A stretch of DNA of 25,138 bases from JAFGED01 sp964551295 (lineage in GTDB: Bacteria > Chloroflexota > Anaerolineae > B4-G1). Location: the NCBI GenBank assembly GCA_964551295.1, contig CAZKDJ010000043.1:1-25138 (forward strand). The letters run 5' to 3'. This document shows positions 1 through 8,189 of the stretch, piece after piece (the first letter of the stretch is position 1; every line of letters starts with the position of its first letter). The position numbers and the translations under genes are program-made. The notes below the pieces were generated by a model that ran no database searches, was not told where the DNA came from, and was given only the letters and a program-made list of their open reading frames with translations.

Positions 1-740
1 ATCAGCGCCTGCCGGATGTGATAGCTGACGCGCGTCGGATCGCCCCACACCTCCAACCATTCCGCCAGACGTCTCTGCGCGTGAGGGAACTGGTTGATCA
101 GGACGAGAAACGTGACCACGCTGATGGCGCCACCCACGGCCAGCTGCAGGATGTCGGCCCCGGCGAAAAAGAACATCGCCAGCGCGGTCAGCACGATCAG
201 TATCGACGTGCTCACGTCCGGCTGCGCCACGATCAGGCCGGCCACGATGCCGATCAACACGGCGAACGGAACTAATCCGTAGGTCACGTCGCGGATCTGG
301 TCGCCCTTGGAGGCCAACCAGGTCGCCACGTAGATGCTCATCGTCAGCTTAGCCAACTCGCCCGGCTGGATCGAGCCGCCAAGGAAAGAACGCTTGGCCC
401 CAAAGACCTCTTCGCCGACGATGAGCACCGAGACCAGCAGCAGCAGCGTCACGCCCATGACGGGCACAGCCGCCTGCTGCCACCGGTCATAGGGAATGAA
501 GGCGACGGCGGCCATCACGCCCACACCCAGGCCAACCCACAAGAACTGCCGCGACGCGATGTGGAAAGATTTGCCGTACTCTTGATACGACCAATCGAAG
601 GTCGCGCTGTACGTCATCATCAGGCCGATGACGACCAGGCCCGCCACTGCTAGGACCAGCGTGTAGTCGAGACGCGCGCGCGCCGATCTGATTTGCTTCA
701 CCGACTGCGCCTGCCTCTGCACGCCTGCTCTTGCCGCCAT
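1..740 (-). CDS. ftsW: FtsW/RodA/SpoVE-family lipid II glycosyltransferase, C-terminus outside window
   Basis: This is a polytopic membrane protein of the SEDS family, which polymerises lipid II into septal glycan together with a class B penicillin-binding protein (here ftsI, upstream in the same cluster). About 246 residues are visible from the ATG at 740 and the frame is still open at position 1. A basic N-terminal tail of about 25 residues is followed by several hydrophobic segments. The family motif is seen as IQPGELAKL near residues 124-132 (usually QPSEL), preceded by GAKRSF. The ribosome site GGGAGA lies just upstream and overlaps the murD stop region, only 11 bases away, so the two are probably co-translated. 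Position at the end of the dcw cluster favours FtsW over RodA. The catalytic C-terminal half cannot be judged. Confidence 0.93.
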   Translation of the reverse strand, partial: MAARAGVQRQAQSVKQIRSARARLDYTLVLAVAGLVVIGLMMTYSATFDWSYQEYGKSFHIASRQFLWVGLGVGVMAAVAFIPYDRWQQAAVPVMGVTLLLLVSVLIVGEEVFGAKRSFLGGSIQPGELAKLTMSIYVATWLASKGDQIRDVTYGLVPFAVLIGIVAGLIVAQPDVSTSILIVLTALAMFFFAGADILQLAVGGAISVVTFLVLINQFPHAQRRLAEWLEVWGDPTRVSYHIRQAL

Positions 741-751
741 CTTTTTCTCCC

Positions 752-2170
752 TTACAAGTTCCTGACAAACTCCTTGAACCTGTCGCCGCGCTGGGCAAAG
801 TCTTGGAACGCGTCAAAGCTGGTACCACCGGGCGAGAGCAACACGACGTCGCCGGACTGCACCAATCCCGCCGCTGCCTCCATCGCTTCCTCCATCGTCT
901 CCACCTGCGTGATCCCCTCTAGCGTCAAACCAGGTTGCCCTGCGCCGCCGTTCAGGCTCTTTTTCACTACCCGGGCGATCATCGGCCCCGCCTCGCCAAA
1001 CGTCACCAGATGGCGCACCCGGCGCGTCGCTTCACCGGCGAACTCGCCCCAGGGCAGCTCTTTATCTCGCCCGCCGGCCAGAAGCACGATGGATTCATCA
1101 AACGAACGCAGCGCGGCCAACGATCGTTCGGGAGCTGTGGCGATAGAGTCGTCGTACCACCGCACGCCGCCCAACTCGCGCACTAGTTCCAAGCGGTGCT
1201 CCACGCCGGTGAACGTCGTGGCGACCTCCCGCATCGACGCCAGCGCCACGCCCGTCAACCCGGCGATGGCGCTCGCCGCCAGCACGTTCAGCAGGTTGTG
1301 CCGGCCCAGCAGCTTGACCTCAGAAGCGTAACAGATCGTGCGGTCATGATCGTCCATACGCAACGTCAGCGAACCGTTGGTCTTGAACGCTCCCTGTTCC
1401 ACCTCTGCGCCGCCGCTGAACCAATACAACTGTGCCGCCGTATCCAGGGCCAGCGCGCGGGCGTTGGCATCGTCGTAGCCCAGGACCGCAAAGTCTTCCG
1501 GTCCCTGATGGGCCACGATGTTCCGCTTGGCGGCGCTGTAAGCCTCCATCGTCTCGTGCCGGTCGAGGTGGTTGGGCGTGATGTTGAGCACCGCCGCAAT
1601 GTGCGGGCTGGTCGTCATCAACTCCAACTGGAAGCTGGAGAGCTCCATCACCACCTTGTCATCGGACCTGATCTCGTTCAGGTCAGCGATGAGCGGGTTG
1701 CCAATATTGCCGCCCACCCAGGTGCGTGCGGACGCTGCGCATCCGCCGGATGCGCAGCGTCCGTCGCCTGCGGTTCTGCACATCTCCCCCACCAGCGCCG
1801 TCGTCGTCGTCTTGCCCGCCGAGCCGGTGATGCCGATCACGGGCGCGGGACAGCGCTCCACAAAGATCTGTGCGTCGTTGCTGAGCGGCACCCCGCGCCG
1901 GCGCGCCTGTGTGACGATGGGAACGTCGGTGGGCACGCCGCCGCTGAGGCACAGCAGGTCGGCCTTGTCCAACAGGCTACGCGGGTGCTCGCCCAGCACG
2001 TAGCGAATGGGCAGATCGCTCAACTCTGCCATCGCGTCGGCCAGCGCCGCCTCATCCTGCAGGTCAGAGACCGTCACCTCGGCCCCGCTGCGCGCCAGGA
2101 AACGCGCCAGCGCCACACCCTGTCGCGCCAGGCCCAGAATGACAACCCGCTTTCCAACCAACTCTAGCAT
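752..2170 (-). CDS. murD: UDP-N-acetylmuramoyl-L-alanine--D-glutamate ligase (MurD) with an in-frame insertion
   Basis: MurD is a cytoplasmic Mur ligase that adds D-glutamate to UDP-MurNAc-L-Ala using ATP. The 472-residue product shows the N-terminal nucleotide-sugar domain (GLARQGVALARF), the ATP loop GITGSAGKTTTT near 113-124, VGGNIGNPL at 152-160, MELSSFQLE, NHLDRH, GRHNLLN, and the C-terminal domain with EHRLE, AGGRDK and LLSPGGTSFD. The ATG at 2170 has GAGGTGG upstream. Residues 136-148 (DGRCASGGCAASA) form an extra stretch between the helix after the P-loop and the VGGNIG strand; in ordinary MurD proteins only a few residues lie there. The insertion is encoded by a nearly perfect palindrome (separate entry). 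The frame is intact and all catalytic motifs are present, so the enzyme is presumably active. Confidence 0.97.
   Translation of the reverse strand: MLELVGKRVVILGLARQGVALARFLARSGAEVTVSDLQDEAALADAMAELSDLPIRYVLGEHPRSLLDKADLLCLSGGVPTDVPIVTQARRRGVPLSNDAQIFVERCPAPVIGITGSAGKTTTTALVGEMCRTAGDGRCASGGCAASARTWVGGNIGNPLIADLNEIRSDDKVVMELSSFQLELMTTSPHIAAVLNITPNHLDRHETMEAYSAAKRNIVAHQGPEDFAVLGYDDANARALALDTAAQLYWFSGGAEVEQGAFKTNGSLTLRMDDHDRTICYASEVKLLGRHNLLNVLAASAIAGLTGVALASMREVATTFTGVEHRLELVRELGGVRWYDDSIATAPERSLAALRSFDESIVLLAGGRDKELPWGEFAGEATRRVRHLVTFGEAGPMIARVVKKSLNGGAGQPGLTLEGITQVETMEEAMEAAAGLVQSGDVVLLSPGGTSFDAFQDFAQRGDRFKEFVRNL
1729..1763. repeat. 35-bp near-perfect palindrome inserted in frame within murD
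   Basis: Arms 1729-1744 and 1748-1762/1763 are perfect reverse complements over 16 bp (CGGACGCTGCGCATCC and its complement) around a 3-base loop GCC. The element plus flanks (1727-1765, 39 bp) corresponds to the 13 extra residues of MurD, so the frame is preserved. The arrangement is like palindromic elements known to sit inside protein genes, for example the Rickettsia RPE family. Whether other genomic copies exist cannot be seen here; no second copy is in this window. Confidence 0.85.
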
Positions 2171-2207
2171 AAAGAATCCACCTCAAGACCTCCGAGGTCT
2201 GACAGTT

Positions 2208-2495
2208 TTACCGAGACTTGCGCCCAGAGGCCCGAGATTTCTTCTCGGCCATACCCAACCAGAAATGATGCTGTAGGACCGAACGGCCGGGACGGATCTC
2301 GACTTCCCCGGCCTTTACGACGCCGCCCTTTTTGCCGCGCTTTCCGTTCCCATTCCCATTGAACGCGTTGGGATGGACGAAGCATAGATCGGGCGCTTGC
2401 CCATACTTGCGCTCGTAATGCGCCGCCGCCCGCAGCACCTTTTCCTCCAACTCCTTGCGCGGATCGTCGTCAAACCAAAGCAAACCTGTCTTCAT
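2208..2495 (-). CDS. Small uncharacterised protein, 95 residues, inside the dcw cluster
   Basis: Function unknown. The ATG at 2495 follows a strong ribosome site (GGAGGTGA, five bases away), and the gene sits 25 bases after mraY and 37 bases before murD on the same strand, so it is probably translated as part of the operon. The sequence starts MKTGLLWFDDDP, continues with a charged amphipathic helix (about residues 14-32, ELEEKVLRAAAHYERKYG), a CFVHPNAF segment, a Gly/Asn/Lys-rich stretch (NGNGNGKRGKKGG), EIRPGRSVLQHHFWLGM, and a basic tail. No signal peptide or membrane segment is visible. From memory, short proteins starting MKTGLLWFD recur in Chloroflexota, but I cannot name a family. The basic tail suggests nucleic acid or membrane contact, which is inference only. 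Confidence 0.8.
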   Translation of the reverse strand: MKTGLLWFDDDPRKELEEKVLRAAAHYERKYGQAPDLCFVHPNAFNGNGNGKRGKKGGVVKAGEVEIRPGRSVLQHHFWLGMAEKKSRASGRKSR

Positions 2496-2520
2496 TGTTC
2501 ACCTCCACGAAACAAACACC

Positions 2521-3525
2521 TCACACCAACGCCAGCGCCACGCCGGCCATCGCCGCCAGCAACCCGATCAGCCAGAAGCGCCACACGACCTGCGTCTCCG
2601 ACCAGCCCAGCAGCTCGAAATGGTTGTGCAGCGGGCTCATCTTGAACAATCGTCGCCCACGGCCAAACCTACGCTTGGTGTATTGGAAATAGGCCACCTG
2701 TAAAATCACAGATATCGTCTCCCCAACCGGGACCAGGGCCACTATCGGCAACAGCAGCCACTGCCCCGTCATCAACGCCACCGTGGCCAGCGTCGCTCCA
2801 AGGGCCAGGCTGCCCGTATCACCCATGAACATCTGCGCCGGGTGGGCGTTGTACCACAGAAAGGCGAAGCAAGCGCCCACGACGATGAAGCAAAACTGCA
2901 CCAGGAAAATCTGTTTCTGCAGCAGGGCAATGATGCCATAGGCGACAAAGGCACTGGCGACGATGATGCCCGCCAGCCCATCCAACCCGTCGGTCAGGTT
3001 GACTGCATTGGCAAAGCCATAAATCCAAATCGCCGCGATCGGCACCCAGGCCCACCCCAGCTCGACCGGAAGCTTTACCGTCGGCACGCCTACCTGCCCC
3101 GCAAACTGGAGCCGCATCACCAGCATGACCACAGCGATGGCCAATGACAGCGGCACCTCCAGCAGCGTCTTGTGCCGCGCCGTGAACCCCTCGCCACGCC
3201 GCATCCCGCGCACCCCTGCCACGTCGTCTAGGGCACCGATCACCGCGTAGGCCAGCATCACTCCCAGCGGAACCAGGATCGAGAGGCCTTCCTGTGTCTG
3301 ACCCACCAAACTGTAAATATTGAGCGCCACCGTAATCAGGAGCACGGGCACGACGATCATCAGCCCGCCCATCGTCGGCGTCCCCTGCTTGGTCATGTGG
3401 CTGCGCGGCCCATCGATGCGGATGCGCTTGCCCATGTTGCAATGGTGCAGGATACGAATCAGCAGCGGCCCCCACACCACCGCCAAAAGAAACGCGATAC
3501 TCGCCAAGATCAGTGCAAAGTCCAT
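2521..3525 (-). CDS. mraY: Phospho-N-acetylmuramoyl-pentapeptide-transferase (MraY)
   Basis: MraY is an integral membrane enzyme that transfers phospho-MurNAc-pentapeptide to undecaprenyl phosphate, giving lipid I. The 334-residue product from the ATG at 3525 starts with a membrane segment (MDFALILASIAFLL). It carries the family motifs GPRSHMTKQGTPTMGG (about 39-54), the aspartate pair in GALDD (100-101), NLTDGLDG (176-183), MGDTGS (234-239) and PLHNHFE (298-304). The frame stays open upstream to a GTG at 3573, but those 16 residues are not hydrophobic and known MraY proteins start directly with the first membrane helix, so 3525 is preferred. The ribosome site is poor; GGGAGAGG lies about 16 bases away. 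The murF stop is 109 bases upstream, a longer gap than elsewhere in the operon. Confidence 0.96.
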   Translation of the reverse strand: MDFALILASIAFLLAVVWGPLLIRILHHCNMGKRIRIDGPRSHMTKQGTPTMGGLMIVVPVLLITVALNIYSLVGQTQEGLSILVPLGVMLAYAVIGALDDVAGVRGMRRGEGFTARHKTLLEVPLSLAIAVVMLVMRLQFAGQVGVPTVKLPVELGWAWVPIAAIWIYGFANAVNLTDGLDGLAGIIVASAFVAYGIIALLQKQIFLVQFCFIVVGACFAFLWYNAHPAQMFMGDTGSLALGATLATVALMTGQWLLLPIVALVPVGETISVILQVAYFQYTKRRFGRGRRLFKMSPLHNHFELLGWSETQVVWRFWLIGLLAAMAGVALALV

Positions 3526-3577
3526 AGCAATGCGCCCGAAAACCCTCTCCCAGACAGCGCCCTCCCCCCGCACTCAC

Positions 3578-3606
3578 TTGACGATACAGAACATATGTGC
3601 TATACT
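3578..3606 (+). promoter_or_regulatory. Candidate sigma-70 type promoter, antisense to murF
   Basis: TTGACG (3578-3583), a 17-base spacer, and TATACT (3601-3606) fit the consensus well, on the plus strand in the mraY-murF gap. It points into the 3' end of murF, which is on the minus strand. No plus-strand gene follows, so it would make an antisense transcript if active. Confidence 0.45.
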
Positions 3607-3634
3607 ATTCTACGTACCTTAACAATCAGATCCG

Positions 3635-5062
3635 CTACGGTCGTACCAGCGCGTTGACGATCTCTTCCATCTTCATCGCCCGCGAGCCCTTGACCAACAC
3701 CACATCGTCGCTGACCACTGTCTCTTCCAACAAGGCAATCGCCTCGGCGTTCTTGTCAAAGATGTGCACGCGCTCGGATGGCATACCCCAGCGTACAGCC
3801 GCCTCGCCGATGATGCGCCCGCACGGCCCGACGGTGATGAGGATATCGGCCACCTCCAGTGCGCGCATGCCCACCTTCTGGTGTCCCTCCTCCTCATAGT
3901 CGCCCAGTTCCAGCATATCGCTCAGGACGGCGATCTTGCGGCCATCCAGTTCTTCCAGCAGGTTGAGCGCGGCGATGGTCGAGGCCGGACTGGCGTTGTA
4001 CGTGTCGTCCAAGATGGTCGAACCCTTTGGCCCGTGCACCGCCACCAACCGCAGTTGCGCCGCGGGCCCGCGTAACCCCTCGATGATCTCCTGCCACGTC
4101 ATGCCCTCAACCAAGCCCACAGCCGCCGCCCGCAATGCCGTGTGAACCGAGTGGCGTCCCAAAAGCGGAACCTTTACGAACAGCTCCTCAGTGCCATAGT
4201 GAAGCCGGAAGCGAATTCCCTCCAGACCCAACCCCTCAATGTTGTCCGCCCACAAGTCAGCCTCGGGCGAGAGGCCATAGGTCAAGATGCGCGCCTGGGT
4301 CGCCTGCGCCATACCCCGCACGCGCTCGTCGTCGTAATTGAGGATCGCCACTCCCTCCGGAGCCGGTGGCAGCGCCTTGACCAACTCGGTCTTGGCCTGC
4401 ACGATGCGCTCGATCGAACCAGCCCGCTCCAGGTGCACCGGCCCGATGATGGTCACGATGCCGACGTGAGGCTGGGCGATGCGGGCCAAGTCGGCTATCT
4501 CGCCCACGTCATACATGCCCATCTCCAAGACGACGCGCTCGTGCTCGTTTGTCAGGTTCATCAATGTCAACGGCAAGCCAATCTCGTTATTGTAGCTGGC
4601 CTCGCTCTTGAGCGTCTGGTAACGGCGCGAGAGCACCGCCGCCACAAGCTCCTTCGTCGTCGTCTTGCCCACACTACCCGTGATACCGATGACGCGCACG
4701 TCGTGTCGCTGCCGCCAAAAGGCCGCCACCTGCTGAAGCGCCCACAGGCTGCTGTGCGACTTGACCACCAGGGGTAGCGACCACGCACTGGGCAGCGTCC
4801 GCCCGGGGTCGGCCAAATCCATCTTCAGTGCAGAGGTCTTGACCGGGCGCTCGACGATGGCCGCCACCGCGCCGCGCGAGAAAGCGTCGGCGACGTACTC
4901 GTGGCCATCCTGCCGCTTGCCCTCAAACGCGACGAACAGCGCACCCGGCTCGGCCTGACGTGAATCGATCACCGTCCTAGAGATCGGCTGTTCGAGCCCT
5001 TCTGGACGCACCCCCGTCAACCCTTCGATCATATCCGCCAGGGTCAACCGCTCAGAACTCAC
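3635..5062 (-). CDS. murF: UDP-N-acetylmuramoyl-tripeptide--D-alanyl-D-alanine ligase (MurF)
   Basis: MurF is the last cytoplasmic Mur ligase; it adds D-Ala-D-Ala to the UDP-MurNAc-tripeptide. The 475-residue product has the N-terminal MurE/F domain (TVIDSRQAEPGALFVAFEG near 30-48), the ATP loop GITGSVGKTTT (126-136), SYNNEIGLP, the VVLEMGM strand (177-183), GRHSVHTAL (about 302-310) and the MurF-type C-terminal motif DDTYNASP (342-349) followed by SDMLELGD. The DDTYNASP motif separates it from MurE. Translation starts at GTG 5062, overlapping the ftsI stop in GTGA, so coupling to ftsI is likely. There is no murE between ftsI and murF, unlike the usual order. Confidence 0.96.
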   Translation of the reverse strand: MSSERLTLADMIEGLTGVRPEGLEQPISRTVIDSRQAEPGALFVAFEGKRQDGHEYVADAFSRGAVAAIVERPVKTSALKMDLADPGRTLPSAWSLPLVVKSHSSLWALQQVAAFWRQRHDVRVIGITGSVGKTTTKELVAAVLSRRYQTLKSEASYNNEIGLPLTLMNLTNEHERVVLEMGMYDVGEIADLARIAQPHVGIVTIIGPVHLERAGSIERIVQAKTELVKALPPAPEGVAILNYDDERVRGMAQATQARILTYGLSPEADLWADNIEGLGLEGIRFRLHYGTEELFVKVPLLGRHSVHTALRAAAVGLVEGMTWQEIIEGLRGPAAQLRLVAVHGPKGSTILDDTYNASPASTIAALNLLEELDGRKIAVLSDMLELGDYEEEGHQKVGMRALEVADILITVGPCGRIIGEAAVRWGMPSERVHIFDKNAEAIALLEETVVSDDVVLVKGSRAMKMEEIVNALVRP

Positions 5063-6780
5063 CTCGACGCCTCCGCTACCACCACACCTTCAGGTGGAAT
5101 ATCGAGAACGACAAACAGCCGTGACGCCAGCCTGCTGAACGCAGGTGCAGCCGTGTCGACGGCCCATATCGACGTCTTGGGCCGATCCAACTTGACCAAG
5201 ATGACAAACTGCGGATCGGGCACCGGCCCGAACCCGACGAAGGAAACGATCGTCCGCTGCTTGTCGTACCCACCGGGAATCGGGATTTGCGCCGTACCCG
5301 TCTTACCGGCCACACGGTACCCTTCCACAATGGCCTCGGTTGCATCCTCCTCCACCACCCGCACCATCATCTCCGATAGCTGGTGGGCCGTGGCCGGCGA
5401 AATCGGCTGCGCCTCGACCACAGGCAGCGCCTCAACCACCGAGCCGTCGGCAGCGACGCGTTGAGCTACGACGTGAGGCCGCAGTCGCGTCCCGTCATTC
5501 GCCACCGTCGCTACCGCAGAGGCCATCTGGATCGGCGTCGCCGCCAGGCCCTGCCCAAAGGAGTTTGTCCCCAGATTCGCGTCGTGCCAGTTCTCGAAAT
5601 CGCCCGGCAGCCACAACTGGCCCGGTATCTCACCAGCCAAATCGACCCCCGTAAGCTGCCCAATGCCAAAACCCTGCACGTAGCGATAGAACGTATCCGG
5701 CCCCATCTGCGTGCTCAGCCAAGAGGTTCCCACATTGAGCGATTTGACCAGCACATCGGATACGGTTTGCTCGCCATACGCCTCGCGGGAGGCGTTCTTG
5801 ATCACCTGTCCTCCAACCTCAATCTCACCCCGATCGTAGTAGGTCGTCTCCGGCGTCACCATTCCCGAATCAATGGCGGCAGCCACCGTCAGGACCTTGA
5901 AGATGGACCCTGGCTCATAGTGACCGCTTACAGCCGGATCTTGAAATGGCGCTGGAGACTGGTCAGCAAAATCATAATACGTGCCTGGATCGTAATCGGG
6001 CAAGCTGGCCAGGGCCAAGATCTCGAAAGTGCGCGGGTCCATCACGATGATCGTCCCCCGCTCGGCCTGATACTCGTGCACCGACCGCGCCAACTCCTCC
6101 TCCGCCAGCATCTGTATCGTGCGGTCGATCGTGAGCACCAACTCGCCCCCCCGCGCCGGAAAGACGACGAGCGGTCCAGTCCATAGGAACTCTTGACTGA
6201 CCGCATCCAGTTGACCCTCTGGTTCTATATCCTCCGGCTGCAGCACCGAATTGTAGAACCCCTCGACGCCATACGGACACTTGCCCTCGGCATTGCAAAA
6301 GCCCAGCACGTGCGACGCCAACTGGCCCTCAGGGTATTCCCTGACCCACAGGGAGCGTACACTGATTCCCTGCAGGCGCTCGGCCGCGACGCTTTCTCCC
6401 AGCTCCTTCGACACCGGCGGGCCGATCACTACCCACGGATTGTCGTCGTTCGACAGCATGCGCTCAATATCGGTGACCGGCGTGTGCAAAAGCACGCTCA
6501 ATTTCGCCGCCGTCTCTCTCACGTCGTCCACGTAGCGCGTGTCGGCTGCGATCGAGTACATCACCGAATTACCCGCCAGCAGACACCCGTTTCGATCGCG
6601 GATCACGCCTCGCGGGGGCTCGACGATCACGACCGGTCGCTTGTACTGCTCCCGAGCCCAATCCGCGTAAAAGCCGTGATTGATGATCTGCACCTGCACC
6701 AACTGGGCCACGATCACCAACAAGAGACCGATTAGTAACATGCTGACTAGTCTTAAACGACGACGCGGCCCTTCTGCCAT
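5059..6780 (-). CDS. ftsI: Class B penicillin-binding protein, septal transpeptidase (FtsI/PBP3-like)
   Basis: This is a membrane-anchored D,D-transpeptidase that cross-links septal peptidoglycan and works with FtsW. The 573-residue product has a short basic tail, one membrane helix (about 11-31), the class B dimerisation segment EPPRGVIRDRNG (54-65), and the penicillin-binding domain with SIFK (serine 292, lysine 295), SLN (347-349) and KTGTAQ (493-498). No PASTA domain is visible at the C-terminus. The ATG at 6780 has AGGAG eight bases upstream. The stop overlaps the murF start by four bases. The gene lies 49 bases after the ftsL-like gene. Class B PBPs for elongation share these motifs; the dcw position supports the septal role. 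Confidence 0.95.
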   Translation of the reverse strand: MAEGPRRRLRLVSMLLIGLLLVIVAQLVQVQIINHGFYADWAREQYKRPVVIVEPPRGVIRDRNGCLLAGNSVMYSIAADTRYVDDVRETAAKLSVLLHTPVTDIERMLSNDDNPWVVIGPPVSKELGESVAAERLQGISVRSLWVREYPEGQLASHVLGFCNAEGKCPYGVEGFYNSVLQPEDIEPEGQLDAVSQEFLWTGPLVVFPARGGELVLTIDRTIQMLAEEELARSVHEYQAERGTIIVMDPRTFEILALASLPDYDPGTYYDFADQSPAPFQDPAVSGHYEPGSIFKVLTVAAAIDSGMVTPETTYYDRGEIEVGGQVIKNASREAYGEQTVSDVLVKSLNVGTSWLSTQMGPDTFYRYVQGFGIGQLTGVDLAGEIPGQLWLPGDFENWHDANLGTNSFGQGLAATPIQMASAVATVANDGTRLRPHVVAQRVAADGSVVEALPVVEAQPISPATAHQLSEMMVRVVEEDATEAIVEGYRVAGKTGTAQIPIPGGYDKQRTIVSFVGFGPVPDPQFVILVKLDRPKTSIWAVDTAAPAFSRLASRLFVVLDIPPEGVVVAEASR

Positions 6781-6829
6781 CGCTCCACTCCTGTGCGGAA
6801 AACTTGAGCGCTGCCCGCCTCAACTACGC

Positions 6830-7177
6830 CTACGGCTTTTGAGCCGCCGGCTCTTCTGCCGCCGGGGATAAAAATTCGACCTGTTCAGCCGGCACAAAGC
6901 CTAGTTCCATCGCCCGGCTCCGGAGGTGAGCTATGGAGCTCGCCTTGGCGATCTCAACCTCCAACTGCTCGTTTTCCTTTTGCAGCCAAGTCAATTCCTC
7001 TCGGAGCTGCTCGATGTGGCGCCCCCTTGCCGCCGTCTGGCTGACCAGCATAAGGTAGAGGGTCGCCAGTACCACCAGCAGGGCGACCACCACAGAGACG
7101 TATAGGATCGTGCGTCGGCTCATCTCGAACCGACCGCGTTTGATACCGTGTGTCACCCATTGCATAAAATTGGACAT
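6830..7177 (-). CDS. ftsL: FtsL/DivIC-like septum formation protein
   Basis: This small bitopic protein has 115 residues, a short cytoplasmic N-terminus with basic residues, one membrane helix (about 23-46), a coiled coil (about 50-83, REELTWLQKENEQLEVEI) and a short extracellular C-terminus containing AMELGFVPAEQVEFL, a pattern usual for FtsL and DivIC families. Such proteins form the FtsQ-FtsL-FtsB (DivIB-FtsL-DivIC) complex that activates FtsWI. Position between rsmH and ftsI is the normal one for ftsL. The ATG at 7177 has GTAGGGA upstream; the rsmH stop is only four bases before. Sequence alone cannot separate FtsL from DivIC, so the symbol rests on gene order. Confidence 0.85.
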   Translation of the reverse strand: MSNFMQWVTHGIKRGRFEMSRRTILYVSVVVALLVVLATLYLMLVSQTAARGRHIEQLREELTWLQKENEQLEVEIAKASSIAHLRSRAMELGFVPAEQVEFLSPAAEEPAAQKP

Positions 7178-7181
7178 ATCC

Positions 7182-8189
7182 CTACCCTACCCGTTCAGCG
7201 ATCCTCAGCCGCGCCGAACGCGCCCGCGGATTGACGGCAACTTGCTCAGGCGTCGGACGGATTGGCTTGTGCGTGATCACCCGCAACGTGGCCTGATGGT
7301 TACATACACACACCGGCACCTCCGGCGGACAGAGGCAATCGTGGCTCTCTCGCCGCATAAAGCGCTTGACGATGCGATCCTCCAGCGAGTGAAAGCCGAT
7401 CACCACCAGCCTGCCGCCGGGCGCCAGGATCTCTACAGCCTGAGGCAGCGCCTTTTCCAGCTCAGCCAGTTCGTCGTTGACGACGATACGCAGCGCCTGG
7501 AACGTACGCGTTGCGGGGTGAATGCGCGTACGCCGTTTCACCACCTGCTCGATGACGGCGACCAATTCGGCGGTCGTATAAAACGGACGAGAGGCGACGA
7601 TCGCCTCTGCGATGCGCCGCGAGTGCCTCTCCTCGCCGTACCGAGACAGCAACGCGGCCAGCTCGTCCACCGGGAGTTGGTTCACCAGGTCGGCAGCAGT
7701 AGGCCGATCCGATTGCGGGTCAAAACGCATGTCGAGTGGCCCATCGGACATAAAGGCGAAGCCCCGTGTCGCGTCGGCTAGCTGAAGTGAAGAGAAGCCT
7801 AGATCGAACAAAATACCATCAACAGAGACAAAGCGGCAAGTCTGCGCGACCTCCGCCAGGTGGTTAAAGGAACTGTGTACGAGAACGACGCGCCCACCAA
7901 AGGAGGCCAATCGCCTACCCGCCGCTTTCACCGCCGCCGGATCTCGATCCAAACCCAGGAGCCGCCCATCGGGGGACGAGAGCTCCAGCACGCCGGCTGC
8001 GTGTCCGCCACCTCCTACCGTTGCATCCACATATTGGCCACCCGGTCTGACCTGCAGACCATCGAGCGCTGTTTGGAAAAGAACCGGGATGTGAACACCC
8101 TCACCCTCCCCTTCTCGCTGCGCGTCGGGCTTGCCAACACTTGGATCAAGCCTGGATTGTGTACCCGTCAGATCTCTAGTGCTTTCCAT
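7182..8189 (-). CDS. rsmH: 16S rRNA (cytosine-1402-N4)-methyltransferase RsmH (MraW)
   Basis: RsmH is an S-adenosylmethionine-dependent methyltransferase acting on C1402 of 16S rRNA. The sequence shows HIPVLF (33-38), the SAM-binding loop DATVGGGGH (55-63), LGLDRDP (about 79-84), ILFDLGFSS, the RGFAF and DGPLDMRFDP segment, TFQALRIVVNDEL, and GGRLVVIGFHSLEDRIVK, followed by a Cys-rich CLCPPEVPVCVC loop. The ATG at 8189 gives 335 residues and overlaps the end of mraZ by 22 bases. The frame is open to a TTG at 8255, deep inside mraZ, which is less likely. The first 30 residues are polar and may be unstructured, so a still later start is possible. Confidence 0.95.
   Translation of the reverse strand: MESTRDLTGTQSRLDPSVGKPDAQREGEGEGVHIPVLFQTALDGLQVRPGGQYVDATVGGGGHAAGVLELSSPDGRLLGLDRDPAAVKAAGRRLASFGGRVVLVHSSFNHLAEVAQTCRFVSVDGILFDLGFSSLQLADATRGFAFMSDGPLDMRFDPQSDRPTAADLVNQLPVDELAALLSRYGEERHSRRIAEAIVASRPFYTTAELVAVIEQVVKRRTRIHPATRTFQALRIVVNDELAELEKALPQAVEILAPGGRLVVIGFHSLEDRIVKRFMRRESHDCLCPPEVPVCVCNHQATLRVITHKPIRPTPEQVAVNPRARSARLRIAERVG

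Noticed and set aside
1196..2167. A 323-codon plus-strand frame opposite murD
   Set aside because: Shadow of murD; no motif and no ribosome site.
2164..2385. A 73-codon minus-strand frame overlapping the 95-residue gene
   Set aside because: No ribosome site of note; the 95-residue frame has a strong one and better composition.
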